Shown piece after piece: positions 5,465 through 13,359 of a DNA stretch of 14,721 nt. The notes under the pieces are model-generated. The model ran no database searches, was not told the origin of the DNA, and worked only from the letters and a program-made list of their open reading frames with translations. Source of the stretch: an uncultured Clostridia bacterium. Lineage in GTDB: Bacteria > Bacillota > Clostridia > Oscillospirales > Oscillospiraceae. How positions within the stretch are numbered: the first letter of the stretch is position 1; each line of letters begins with the position of its first letter. The position numbers were made by a program, and so were the translations under genes. The stretch is from positions 1 to 14,721 of the forward strand of contig CALLZZ010000216.1 of the NCBI GenBank assembly GCA_937858235.1, read 5' to 3'.

Positions 5465-7987
5465 CTAGTAAAGGTCAATAAATCTCGTCTCAATGCTTCC
5501 GTCTTCATACTCGATTTCCACTTCCACGCCGACTTGGGAAGTTTCCGAAAGTTTCTCCAAGTTTTCTGAAGCGATGGCCAGAGACAAGGTATAGCTTTTA
5601 CGATTGGAAGGATAGACGGTCTGCGCCATAGACTTTGTAAGTCCTGCCGCACCTTCCGCCTTAAAGGCGGCTGTTCCCGTACCGCCCGTCTCGTTTACGG
5701 CTTCAAAGCCGGAATTCAGCCAGTAGGCCATCCCGTCATCCGCCCGAGAGTTTTTCAGATGATTAAAAGGCACCATGTCGCTGATGTTTCCCCCGCCAAA
5801 AGCTCCTGCCCCTTCCAAGGTATCTGCGATGGTCTCCAGCCTTTCCACAGAAGAACCGAGATTTTTTAAGGTCGTCGACAGTTCCAGCACCGTATTCCAA
5901 GGCTCCTGCAGGTTATATTCTCTTCGCACAATCCTTGTCGTAACGGAGATCCCCAGCTCCTTATCTTCTACCAGGACATAATCGCCCAGCGACCAGGCTT
6001 CATGAGAAAAGCCCGTAAGAACGGATAAGTCCATCGCATGAAGGACATAGGAGATTGTCGGTTTGGCGTATTGCGCCAACCGCATCGCCGTGAACTCCTT
6101 CATCTGGTAGGGATTGGTAAAGGAAGAACAGTCAAGTGTGGAGATACGCACATCATTTGAATAGGTGAAATCTTCCAGATAGGGCTTGCCGCCATTGATA
6201 TCGGAAAAAGTCATCCCGTCCGCTCCCAATGCATACAAGCGTGTCACAAGATTTCTCGTGTCGATGACCCGCTCAATGCTTTTCATGTTCTTCCTGTAGG
6301 CAAAAAGTGCGCCTGAATCCCTGCCGCTCACCGTATAGAGATGAACGAGCCTGTTGGACGAGTCAAAGACCAGGTCGCCTCCGTGAAGGCTTGCGACAGC
6401 GCGAAGGATGGAAAGAGCATTTTTCTCTTGCGATACCCAGGTGCGTTTTGTCTTGACATTGACCGTGCCGACATGCCACTCTGTGCCCTCAAGAGCATAA
6501 GCCATCGCTGTTTCCGCCGTCTCTGCATCAAAGCTTTTTTCTTCTTTGCGAACGCTGAAGGTCAGATCGTAAAACTCCGCTTCGGCATAGACTTCCGTCA
6601 CGGTGTTTCCCGAAGCGTCCTTGATGTCGTTAATGGTTCTAACTTTATAAATATCATCGACGATTTGAATTTTCTTCTCGTTTTCTAAATAGCTTCTTTT
6701 TTCATCTCTGAAAGGAAGCTTGAAGTGGAGCGTATCCTCACCGTTGACCTCACTTGTGACAATGATGTCGTAGGCGTTTTCCAGAACAGCTTCCCAGGTA
6801 CCCCCTTTTGTCAAAAGCACGGGCCTTGCAAAGCCCATCTTTTCATAGGGAGCTTTTGGAATATCGTAGATTCGAATATCTAGAAGCTTTGGCGTTTTCT
6901 TTGAATCGGTTGTCGTAAGAGTGATGCGAAAGCGGATGTAGTTAGCTGTGACCTTAATTTTTCCGTCTTCCGGAAGAACAGTCCATTCGCCCCATGTGCT
7001 AAGGTCGGAACTTAGTCCATATTCCACCGCTGATATATCCGTCACGCCCGCTTCGTATTCTTTGGTAATGGCGATCCTGCCTGTACCGGAAAGAGATAGA
7101 GGTTTTGCCGTTGTCAAAAGCTCTCCGCTTAAAGGATAGACACCGTCCGTTTTCCTTAGGAGCACTTTGCCGGGCTCAGTTAACGCATCCACCGAATATA
7201 CGCTGTCGCCGCCGCTTGCAAAATAAGAGGAGCGAAAGTATTCTTCCAAATCATCCATAGTAAGTTCTGAGTCGGTATCCAAAAACCAGTCATCAAAGCC
7301 GCCTGCATACCAGTAGCTTCCGGCATGCATGCCCATGATGATATCGGCTGTACATGAGCGGTTCAGCTCACCTGTAAAAGAGTAGGCCTCCGATACCCAG
7401 CACTTGCCGTCCGACCTGTCGCCTATGACATACTGTGCCGTCCTCACATTCGGTCGAATGATACAGGCAATAAAATAAATTCCACCATTCTTAAAAGTAA
7501 AGGAAGGAGAGGTCGTCCTGTCTAATATGAGCGAGCCTGCTTCGTTATAGAGCATGATGCGCGGTCTTCCCTGAAAGAAGGAAAGATAAAAGATCGGCTG
7601 ACCGGGACCGTATCTGGTATTAAAAAGTGGGCAGTAGGTGTTCCCGATAGAGTAAATCGTCGGCTTGAACCAGCCTCCGACTAAAATCGTATCTCCGATA
7701 TTCTGAAAAATGCTGCCGTCATTGGTAAGTTTTAAATAGGACTGCTCCGTTCCCGGATCATGGAGGTTTAGCTGGAGGTAGTTTCCCATCACGCCTGAGC
7801 GAATCCCTGCCGTTGTGCCGCTTCGGTTTATGACTTCCATCTTGCGATGATTGCCGGAGGAATCCATAAGAAACCCCTGATCATCGAAGCTGTCCTCGTT
7901 GAAACGCCAAAGACCGGATTTGGCAAGGGCAGCCGGAAACTCGCCCGTAAAATCTTCCTGCGATTGAATTGTTAATTTAAGTGCCAT
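5465..7987 (-). CDS. Tal-like tail protein (prophage endopeptidase tail / minor structural protein) with N-terminal LamG-like domain
   Basis: This 840-residue protein follows the distal tail gene, where siphophages of Gram-positive hosts carry the tail-associated lysin/baseplate hub. Residues about 385-715 match the phage minor structural protein N-terminal region (prophage tail endopeptidase family): VLENAYDIIVTSEVNGEDTL, KIQIVDDIYKVRTINDI, AEAEFYDL, and LVTRLYALGADG. Unusually, about 380 residues precede this core: a LamG/concanavalin-like sandwich at about 20-260 (GLWRFNEDS...DSSGN, GGWFKPTIYS, GGFDDWFLDTDSEL) and a second beta domain at about 270-375 (STWGEWTVL, ANYIRFRITLT). A short linker with a Gly-rich stretch (GAGAFGGGN) leads to a C-terminal sandwich half at about 745-840 starting NHLKNSRADDGMAYWLNSGF. 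The start at 7987 has GGAGG seven bases upstream; a longer reading to 8014 would overlap the distal tail gene. No clear protease catalytic residues could be assigned, so a structural hub with glycan-binding additions is the safer reading. Confidence 0.82.
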   Translation of the reverse strand: MALKLTIQSQEDFTGEFPAALAKSGLWRFNEDSFDDQGFLMDSSGNHRKMEVINRSGTTAGIRSGVMGNYLQLNLHDPGTEQSYLKLTNDGSIFQNIGDTILVGGWFKPTIYSIGNTYCPLFNTRYGPGQPIFYLSFFQGRPRIMLYNEAGSLILDRTTSPSFTFKNGGIYFIACIIRPNVRTAQYVIGDRSDGKCWVSEAYSFTGELNRSCTADIIMGMHAGSYWYAGGFDDWFLDTDSELTMDDLEEYFRSSYFASGGDSVYSVDALTEPGKVLLRKTDGVYPLSGELLTTAKPLSLSGTGRIAITKEYEAGVTDISAVEYGLSSDLSTWGEWTVLPEDGKIKVTANYIRFRITLTTTDSKKTPKLLDIRIYDIPKAPYEKMGFARPVLLTKGGTWEAVLENAYDIIVTSEVNGEDTLHFKLPFRDEKRSYLENEKKIQIVDDIYKVRTINDIKDASGNTVTEVYAEAEFYDLTFSVRKEEKSFDAETAETAMAYALEGTEWHVGTVNVKTKRTWVSQEKNALSILRAVASLHGGDLVFDSSNRLVHLYTVSGRDSGALFAYRKNMKSIERVIDTRNLVTRLYALGADGMTFSDINGGKPYLEDFTYSNDVRISTLDCSSFTNPYQMKEFTAMRLAQYAKPTISYVLHAMDLSVLTGFSHEAWSLGDYVLVEDKELGISVTTRIVRREYNLQEPWNTVLELSTTLKNLGSSVERLETIADTLEGAGAFGGGNISDMVPFNHLKNSRADDGMAYWLNSGFEAVNETGGTGTAAFKAEGAAGLTKSMAQTVYPSNRKSYTLSLAIASENLEKLSETSQVGVEVEIEYEDGSIETRFIDLY

Positions 7988-7991
7988 GTCA

Positions 7992-8768
7992 TCACCTCCA
8001 GCGGCTTCGTGCATTAATTTTCAGCTCTGAAAATGTTCCGCTCACAGCCTGAATAAGAACGCTGTTTTCGCCGATTCTAAGCTCCGGAAAGTTCAGCTCC
8101 TTGAGATAAGGGAGTGCGTTTCTCAGCACAAGCCCGCTTCCATCTTCCACATAAGCCGTCATCTTCTCCGTGTCAATTACAAGGATCTCTCCCAAGGAAA
8201 GCTCCGCATTGATAAGTTTCATCTCCATGCCATTCACAGAAATAGAGATAAAGTTTTCCGGAGACTTCGTAAGACTTCCTTTGAGGAAATAAACAGGCCT
8301 TGATGCGATATTTCCAAGGCTTCGTGTGATGAGTGTTTCTCCCGCTTTCGTTATCGTAAAGACCTCATCTTCCAAAGCATAGGCAAAGGGATCGGGGCAA
8401 TAGAAGGAAAGGTCAAATATTCCGGCTGCACGGATGACTCTTTCGCAGTCCACCTTGTCCTTTAGCCTTGCCATAAAATAACGATCCGGTACATCATCAA
8501 AAATCAGCTGTTTTAAGCCGTCGACCGGGGAAAGCCAGAGCGCAATCCGGTCTAAGGTTTCTACCAGATCGGAAAAGCGAAGCTTGGGAAAAATGGAACA
8601 GGACACCGAGATTTCTCTGGCATCCATATCTGCGCCAAAGTCCGCCACGCCATATTTTCCGGGAATGGAAGCCGAGTAGTTTCTCAGCATGCCGGACACC
8701 TGCCAGGAAGTGAGCCGTGCTTTTACATCCATGTCTTTTGATGAAATGTCGTTATAGATAAATCCCAT
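7992..8768 (-). CDS. Distal tail protein (Dit), siphovirus tail family
   Basis: The 258-residue product fits the Sipho_tail/Dit family, which forms the ring joining the tail tube to the tip and carrying receptor-binding parts. The N-terminal half has family traits: an early conserved segment (MGFIYNDISSKDMDV, then YSASIPGKYGVADFG), ISVSCSIFPK as a core strand, then KLRFSDLVETLDRIALWL and LIFDDVPDRYFMARL, followed by DLSFYCPDPFAY, the typical end of the first domain. The C-terminal half (about 140-258) is a beta-sandwich with the VSVNGxEMK-like strand ISISVNGMEMKL and GENSVLIQAVSGTFSELKI. The length is usual for the family. It lies between the tape measure and the Tal-like hub, exactly where Dit is expected. 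ATG at 8768 has AAGGAGTGAT upstream. Confidence 0.9.
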   Translation of the reverse strand: MGFIYNDISSKDMDVKARLTSWQVSGMLRNYSASIPGKYGVADFGADMDAREISVSCSIFPKLRFSDLVETLDRIALWLSPVDGLKQLIFDDVPDRYFMARLKDKVDCERVIRAAGIFDLSFYCPDPFAYALEDEVFTITKAGETLITRSLGNIASRPVYFLKGSLTKSPENFISISVNGMEMKLINAELSLGEILVIDTEKMTAYVEDGSGLVLRNALPYLKELNFPELRIGENSVLIQAVSGTFSELKINARSRWR

Positions 8769-8787
8769 CCTGCATCACTCCTTCCTT

Positions 8788-11388
8788 TTACGCCGGCGAG
8801 AAGCGGCCTTGTGCTCTGGAGCCTGCTTCAATCAGGTTATAGAGCTCCTGCGAAACCCTTCGAATATCGTCTTCGCTTCGAACAAACATCTGCTCGATTG
8901 TGATCTGTGGAGCAGCTCCTATTGGAGTAACCCCTCTCAAAGCACCGCTTACCGCCGTTTCCGCCTGAACCTGAAAATCAGTCGGCAATGCCACGCTCAT
9001 ATCTTTTCCGAGCTGACCCATCACATTATTGATGTCTTCTGCCAAGCCCTCACTGGCCCTGACAGCATCACCGCCTGAGCGTTCAATGGCACCTGCAAGT
9101 CCTTCTACCAGCATTTCACCGATCCAGGCCATTTCTTTTGACGGAGAGCTGATGCCGAAGAAGCTCTTAATACCGCTCCAAAGATCGGACGCCCAGCCGG
9201 ATACCTTGTCCCAAATCCAGCCTGCCAGTCCCTTGATGCCTTCCCAGAGACCTTTGACGATATTGCCGCCGACTTCCACGATCTTGTACATGAGAGAGCC
9301 AAAGGCACTGACGATGCCTTCAATAATCTGCGGCACTGCCTTTACAATCTCAGCGATAATGGTCGGAAGATTCTCAATAAGGGCAACAAAAAGCTCTACC
9401 CCTGCCATGATGATCTTGTCGATGTTTCCGGCAAAGGCGTTCACAATGGCGGCTATAATTTCAGGGATGGCTTGCACAATTGTTGTAATAATCTGAGGAA
9501 GGGCCTGAATAAGTGCTACCAAAAGATCAATCCCGGCTTCGATGATCTGCGGAATAGAGCCTAAGATCGCTGTAATCAGGGCATCTATAATCTGCGGAAT
9601 TGCCGTCACAATCTGCGTGATAATGTCGGGCAAAGCCTCAATCAGCGCCGTCAAAAGGGTTATGCCCGTTTCAATAATCTGAGGAATCGCTTCCAATAAA
9701 AAGGTGACAATCGCTTCAATAATCTGAGGGAGCGCTTCAATCAGGATTGGAATCGCCGCAATCAGACCTTCCGCAAGCCCCATAATCAGCTGCAAGGCCG
9801 CTTCAAGGAGGAGCGGCAGGTTTTCGATTAGGCCCTGAACAATCGTCACAATTGCTGAAACGGCTGCCGGGATGAGATTTGGCATGGCTTCTCCCAAACC
9901 TTGCACCAGTGTTGCAATCAGTAAAACCGCCGCTTCAATCAAGAGGGGCAGGTTTTCGATAATGGCATTTATAATCGTCAGGATCGCTTCCACCGCCACC
10001 GGGATAAGACTTGGAAGAAGACTCATCAACGTTTCCAAGACCTGTGTAAATAGATCGGTGATCATGGTAAGAAGCGAAGGCAAAAGCTCCGAAATCGCTT
10101 CAAGAAGTGCCCCTGTCACAGCAGGAAGCGCCTGAATCATGTTCTCGATAACCGGCGTAATGTTGGTAACGACGGTCTTAAAAGCATCGACCACGTTTCC
10201 TGTCAGCATTTGGATATCGGCATCCGCCCGTCCGAAGCCTACAAGGAGGTTTCCGAAGGCACTTTGCAGGGCATTGATGGAACCTGTGATGGTCTCTTCT
10301 GCTTCCAAGGCCGTCGTGCCTGTAATCCCCAAATTATCCTGGATGACGTGAATTGCTTCTACCACATCAGCATAGGAGTCGATATTAAACTCAAGCCCTG
10401 AAATCTTCTCGGCATCGGCCAGCAGCCGTTCCATCTCGGATTTCGTGCCGCCATAGCCCAGTTTCAAGTTATCCAGCATGGTGTAGTTTTGCTTGGCAAA
10501 GCCCTGATAGGCGTTTTGGATACTGGTCATGTCGGTTCCCATCTTATTGGCGTTATCCGACATATCGGTGATGGCCATATCGGCATATTTCACCGCTTTT
10601 TCCGTATCTCCGCCAAGAGACTGGATGAGGCTTGCCGAAAAGCCCGTCACCGTCTCCATGTACTCGTTCGCAGAAAGCCCCGCCGTTTTGTAGGCATTTG
10701 CCGCATAGTCTTGAAGTTTCCCGGACGATTCCTTAAAGAGGGTATCGACACCGCCAACCAACTGTTCATAGTCGGCAAAAGAAGAGATAACTTCTTTGCC
10801 AAGCTTAACAGCGGCAGCTCCGGCAGCAACAACCACGGCTCCCATCGCCGCACCGATTCCTTTTAAGACCGAGCCGAGCTTTCTGAACTTTCCTTCGGAT
10901 TTATCGGCAGCATCGCCCGCATCTTCTATTTTCTCTCCCATGTCATCGGCACTGTCCGTGACATTGTCCATTTCTTTATCCATGTCGGAGAGGGATTTTT
11001 CCGCATCATCGTAGTTTTTGCCGGCTTCTCTTAGAGCCTCGTTATTGTCGTTTAGCTCCTGTTCCATGCCGTTCAATGCCGCTTTGGCATTGTTCAGCTG
11101 GATTTGCCAGTTCTGCGTCCTTCTGTCGTTTTCACCAAAGGAAGCAGCGGCATTATCAAGAGCCGCCTTCAAGGTTTCAATCTTTTGTTTTTGTGCTTCA
11201 ATCTCTTTATTAAGGACGCTGTTTCGTGCGGAAAGAGCCTGCACGGATTTGTCGTTTTTAGAAAACTCGGAGGTGATAAGCTTCATCTCCGAGCCTAAAA
11301 CCTTAAAGGATCGGTTAATGTCGGCAAGGGCCTTTTTAAATTCTCTTTCACCCTCAAGGCCAATCTTTAAGCCGAAATTATCTGCCAT
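8788..11388 (-). CDS. Tail tape measure protein, TP901-1 type
   Basis: This 866-residue protein sets tail length and leaves the virion on DNA entry. An N-terminal coiled coil (about 20-165, rich in Lys/Glu/Asn with MKLITSEFSKNDKS and LNKEIEAQKQKIETL) is followed by a small hydrophobic segment (about 175-200). The TP901-type core lies at about 205-385: GGVDTLFKESSGKLQDYA, AGLSANEYMETV, MAITDMSDNANKMGTD and KLGYGGTKSEMERLLAD. Residues about 461-724 are strongly hydrophobic 44-residue repeats built on LIEALPQII / IVTAIPQII units. The C-terminus has GISSPSKEMAWIGEM, a motif common near the ends of these proteins. Start at 11388 is set by AAAGGAGG with an eight-base spacer; a reading from 11409 would place the initiator before that site. 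At about 1.5 angstrom per residue the protein would fit a tail of the order of 130 nm; this is inference. Confidence 0.94.
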   Translation of the reverse strand: MADNFGLKIGLEGEREFKKALADINRSFKVLGSEMKLITSEFSKNDKSVQALSARNSVLNKEIEAQKQKIETLKAALDNAAASFGENDRRTQNWQIQLNNAKAALNGMEQELNDNNEALREAGKNYDDAEKSLSDMDKEMDNVTDSADDMGEKIEDAGDAADKSEGKFRKLGSVLKGIGAAMGAVVVAAGAAAVKLGKEVISSFADYEQLVGGVDTLFKESSGKLQDYAANAYKTAGLSANEYMETVTGFSASLIQSLGGDTEKAVKYADMAITDMSDNANKMGTDMTSIQNAYQGFAKQNYTMLDNLKLGYGGTKSEMERLLADAEKISGLEFNIDSYADVVEAIHVIQDNLGITGTTALEAEETITGSINALQSAFGNLLVGFGRADADIQMLTGNVVDAFKTVVTNITPVIENMIQALPAVTGALLEAISELLPSLLTMITDLFTQVLETLMSLLPSLIPVAVEAILTIINAIIENLPLLIEAAVLLIATLVQGLGEAMPNLIPAAVSAIVTIVQGLIENLPLLLEAALQLIMGLAEGLIAAIPILIEALPQIIEAIVTFLLEAIPQIIETGITLLTALIEALPDIITQIVTAIPQIIDALITAILGSIPQIIEAGIDLLVALIQALPQIITTIVQAIPEIIAAIVNAFAGNIDKIIMAGVELFVALIENLPTIIAEIVKAVPQIIEGIVSAFGSLMYKIVEVGGNIVKGLWEGIKGLAGWIWDKVSGWASDLWSGIKSFFGISSPSKEMAWIGEMLVEGLAGAIERSGGDAVRASEGLAEDINNVMGQLGKDMSVALPTDFQVQAETAVSGALRGVTPIGAAPQITIEQMFVRSEDDIRRVSQELYNLIEAGSRAQGRFSPA
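9217..10008 (-). repeat. Tandem 44-residue (132-bp) repeats inside the tape measure gene
   Basis: Aligning the protein shows at least six consecutive 44-residue units, for example LIPVAVEAILTIINAIIENL and LIPAAVSAIVTIVQGLIENL, and later IVTAIPQIIDALITAILGS and IVQAIPEIIAAIVNAF. Each unit has two roughly 22-residue hydrophobic helices with a Pro between them. The units differ in many positions and the DNA is only partly conserved, so it is an old protein-level repeat rather than a recent duplication. Unit-number change is a known route for tape measure, and so tail, length change. Confidence 0.7.
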
Positions 11389-11405
11389 GAGCTGCCTCCT
11401 TTCTA

Positions 11406-11977
11406 TCAAATTCCATAGGGAATCACGTCATCAATTAAAAGCTCCTGCTTCGGTTTGGAAAGCCCGCGATACTGTCTGTCACATTCAATAAGGTCTAAAA
11501 GCAAAGAAAAGGGCATGAGCCAGACTTCATCCTGTGAAAGGTAAAGCCGGCTCAGCCCGAAATACAAAAGCCGGGTAAATAGCGCTTCGTCGCTTACCCG
11601 GCTTCCGGGTTTTTTGAGTCCGTCTCGCTTTCAATATTTCGCTTGGTCGCCTTCAAAAGAGCGTCCGTAATGGCATCTTTGTATTCCGCTAGATCCAAAG
11701 GAGAGGTCAAAAGCTCCACTTCCTCCTCGGTGAGAAGCTCTTTTATGTCGTTCTTGTTTTTCAGGTTATGGATTAAGATCGGCTGATTGGCAAGCAGCGT
11801 AATCAGCCAGATGATCTCTCCCAAAGCCATCTCGAAGTTCTCCGCCTTCATGAGCTTGTCGCCTAAGTTTTCAAGTCCGCCGTAGCGTCCTGCTATTTCT
11901 TTGGTCGCCCTGGTCGTGAGAAGGAGCTCATACTCTTTTTCACCGACTTTAATCTTTGTCATATATTCCTGATACAT
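11406..11977 (-). CDS. Tail assembly chaperone fusion (GT-type) made by -1 ribosomal frameshift, 190 aa predicted
   Basis: The first 123 residues are those of the short chaperone; the ribosome is predicted to slip back one base at A AAA AAC (11609-11615) and continue for 67 codons to a TGA at 11406-11408. The extension contains FTRLLYFGLSRLYLS, EVWLMPFSLLLDL, IECDRQYRGL and LLIDDVIPYGI. Segments of this kind (LMPFxLLLDLxECxRQ, then IDDVIP) are typical of the second open frame just before tape measure genes in Firmicutes siphophages. It has no ribosome binding site or start of its own, ends 17 bp before the tape measure start, and fills a stretch that would otherwise be a gene-free gap. The longer form is expected to bind the tape measure and the short form to recruit tail tube subunits, as with lambda G and GT. 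The frameshift efficiency cannot be judged from sequence. Confidence 0.85.
11568..11615 (-). promoter_or_regulatory. Programmed -1 frameshift signal: A AAA AAC slippery site plus stem-loop
   Basis: On the minus strand the zero-frame codons TCA AAA AAC contain the heptamer A AAA AAC at 11615-11609, one of the most shift-prone bacterial sequences. After a 4-5 nt spacer an 11-bp perfect stem follows: AAGCCGGGTAA (11604-11594) pairs with TTACCCGGCTT (11578-11568) around a 15-nt loop that may hold a further GCG/CGC pair. The zero-frame TAA at 11596-11594 lies inside the stem. Slippery site, spacer and stem agree with the known tail chaperone recoding signals. Confidence 0.88.
11594..11977 (-). CDS. 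Tail assembly chaperone, short form (gpG-like), 127 aa
   Basis: This is the zero-frame product that ends just after the slippery site. It starts MYQEYMTKIKVGEKEYELLL and continues with TRATKEIAGRYGGLENLGDK, features of Firmicutes tail assembly chaperones; the C-terminus is helical and acidic/polar (TEEEVELLTSPLDLAEYKDA). It lies between the tail tube protein and the tape measure, the normal place for G-like proteins, and should coat the tape measure and bring in tube subunits during assembly without being part of the mature virion. The ATG at 11977 has AAGGAGAA seven bases upstream; a second in-frame ATG at 11962 has a weaker site (AGGAA). It begins 12 bp after the major tail gene stop. Confidence 0.88.
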   Translation of the reverse strand: MYQEYMTKIKVGEKEYELLLTTRATKEIAGRYGGLENLGDKLMKAENFEMALGEIIWLITLLANQPILIHNLKNKNDIKELLTEEEVELLTSPLDLAEYKDAITDALLKATKRNIESETDSKNPEAG

Positions 11978-11989
11978 ATAAGATTCTCC

Positions 11990-12583
11990 TTATGGGGCAA
12001 CCGGTGTAAAGACCGGCTCATAGACGGATGTATACCAGCCCGTGATGACTTCAGGGGCTACCCCTTCATCACCTTCTGTCACTTCCGCCTTCCAGGGGTG
12101 TCTTCCTTCAGCGTCCGCCTTGTTTCTTCGCATGATCGTGCCTTCAATGGTCGGTGTAGAAAAGGTGATCGAGTCGCCCTTCGTTTCAAGGTTTGTAGCG
12201 GGTATGCCGAATTTCACTCGATAAAGCCAGAAATAGCGATAATTGCCGTTTGATTTCTTTGCGCGAAAACCGATAGCGACAGGAGGCCCCCCGTCTTCAG
12301 ACGAGGAAATCAGGACTTTGTTTGTGTCGATGACGGCTCCCGTAAGATCGGATGCCGCCTGACTTCCAATATCGTCCACACCGAGGGAGAGCGTCCCTGT
12401 TTTAAACTCTTTTACAATCTCCGATGCACCGTCATCGGCATAAAGGATCGCTTCCGCCAGCTCCACCGACAGCTCCGCCGTGATGGCTTTTGCCAGCTGA
12501 ACGGGCGTGTCGTAGGTTTCCATGCCGGAAGCATCCTCCGTAATTTTTGCATAGTACAATTTATCCAGGCCTATTGTTGCCAT
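11990..12583 (-). CDS. Major tail (tube) protein, phi13 family
   Basis: The 197-residue product starts MATIGLDKLYYAKITEDASG and matches the phi13-type major tail protein family, which polymerises into the tail tube. Family traits include AKAITAELSVELAEAILYAD near residues 31-50, the acid-rich TGTLSLGVDDIG, GFRAKKSNGNYRYFWLYRVK, and the TFSTPTIEGTIMRR strand close to the end; the C-terminal segment ends in WYTSVYEPVF. The length is normal for the family and no extra Ig-like domain is fused. The ATG at 12583 has AAGGAGG seven bases upstream, one of the strongest sites in the window, as expected for an abundant structural protein. Confidence 0.93.
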   Translation of the reverse strand: MATIGLDKLYYAKITEDASGMETYDTPVQLAKAITAELSVELAEAILYADDGASEIVKEFKTGTLSLGVDDIGSQAASDLTGAVIDTNKVLISSSEDGGPPVAIGFRAKKSNGNYRYFWLYRVKFGIPATNLETKGDSITFSTPTIEGTIMRRNKADAEGRHPWKAEVTEGDEGVAPEVITGWYTSVYEPVFTPVAP

Positions 12584-12595
12584 AATAATTCCTCC

Positions 12596-12931
12596 TTATC
12601 GGACGTATTCTTTCGCCACGTCCAGGCTGTAATGGTAGTATCCCGTGTCTTCTTCAAGGTCTAAAAACCTCCGCTCTGTAATGATGAAATCCTGCTCAAG
12701 CAAAGCGTCCGTCAGCTTCCTTTTCCAAAGAAGATAGTTTTCCTTGCAAAAGAGGGAGATGCGGATTTCTTCCGTCTCCACCAGCGGTTTGTTGTCGGCA
12801 TAGAAGAGTAAATCGTCATAAAGCGGTGTAAAGACCAGATAGGTTTCAGGAGCCTTCTTTTCAAAGGTCACGGCTCCCGAAGGAAGCCTTAAACCTTCCG
12901 CTATCTGTTTTAGTTCTGCCAGTGCACTCAT
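12596..12931 (-). CDS. Probable tail terminator/tail completion protein (111 aa)
   Basis: A 111-residue protein directly before the tail tube gene, where siphophages carry the tail terminator (gpU/gp17-like). It shows an N-terminal helix (ALAELKQIAEGLRLP), then LVFTPLYDDLLFYADNK, RISLFCKENY, and a helix WKRKLTDALLEQDFIITERR followed by a final strand pair DTGYYHYSLDVAKEY. The alternating pattern fits the alpha/beta terminator fold, and the strand EEIRISLFCKEN is shared by many clostridial phage proteins annotated only as hypothetical. Start overlaps the stop of the gp10-like gene by ATGA, so it is translationally coupled. Assignment rests more on position than on a strong motif. Confidence 0.65.
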   Translation of the reverse strand: MSALAELKQIAEGLRLPSGAVTFEKKAPETYLVFTPLYDDLLFYADNKPLVETEEIRISLFCKENYLLWKRKLTDALLEQDFIITERRFLDLEEDTGYYHYSLDVAKEYVR

Positions 12932-13359
12932 AGATCAAGCTCCTTTTTCAGTGTTTCCTCCATCGCTTGAACAGCAGGCTTTCTCGCTTTTCTTCTTGCC
13001 GGCTTCATCCAGGGCTTTGCTTTCTGACCGGATTTTCCGTACTCCAAGACCTGAGCTTTCAGTACATTCGGCACTCCTTCCCGGTCGATAGAATCTCCGA
13101 CACCTACCCGGATATTCCACTCGCCGTTTCGATCCTGCAAAGCTGGAGTGATGCCGAGGCTTCTTAAAAGGTCGCCCTTGGAGCGGGAAGGGTACTTGGT
13201 ATCTTTTCCGATCCGGCCTTCAAGGTTTGCTTTCATCGCTGAGAGCACGACCTTGCCGCCGCTTTGTAAAATCTTAGGAGCGGCTTTGTCGAAGCGGCCT
13301 TCGAGTTTCGAGAGTTTATCCAAGAACTCATTCGGCATTTTCATTTCGCATTTAGCCAT
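12928..13359 (-). CDS. HK97 gp10-like head-tail/tail component (143 aa)
   Basis: The protein has the layout of the HK97 gp10 family: a helical N-terminus (NEFLDKLSKLEGRFDKAAPK, ILQSGGKVVLSAMKANLE), a basic middle (KYPSRSKGDLLRSLGITPA), a central strand with WNIRVGVGDS, and the hallmark C-terminal motif VLEYGKSGQKAKPWMKPA followed by a basic helix. Members act in joining head and tail or in tail completion; exact role differs between phages. It overlaps the head-closure gene by 8 bp upstream and the terminator gene by 4 bp downstream, so the block is tightly coupled. The Shine-Dalgarno is moderate (AAGGGGTGG). Confidence 0.88.
   Translation of the reverse strand: MAKCEMKMPNEFLDKLSKLEGRFDKAAPKILQSGGKVVLSAMKANLEGRIGKDTKYPSRSKGDLLRSLGITPALQDRNGEWNIRVGVGDSIDREGVPNVLKAQVLEYGKSGQKAKPWMKPARRKARKPAVQAMEETLKKELDL

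Noticed and set aside
5453..5467. Possible sequencing frameshift joining the Tal-like gene to the 65-aa gene
   Set aside because: A ribosome binding site and ATG are present for the short gene, the paralogous downstream protein is also separate, and no homopolymer long enough to suggest an error is seen apart from a run of five C. I kept them as separate genes but left the question open as a finding.
9217..10008. CRISPR array or non-coding tandem repeat
   Set aside because: The repeats are in the reading frame of the tape measure with a 132-bp period, diverged at the DNA level, and have no conserved direct repeat with unique spacers.
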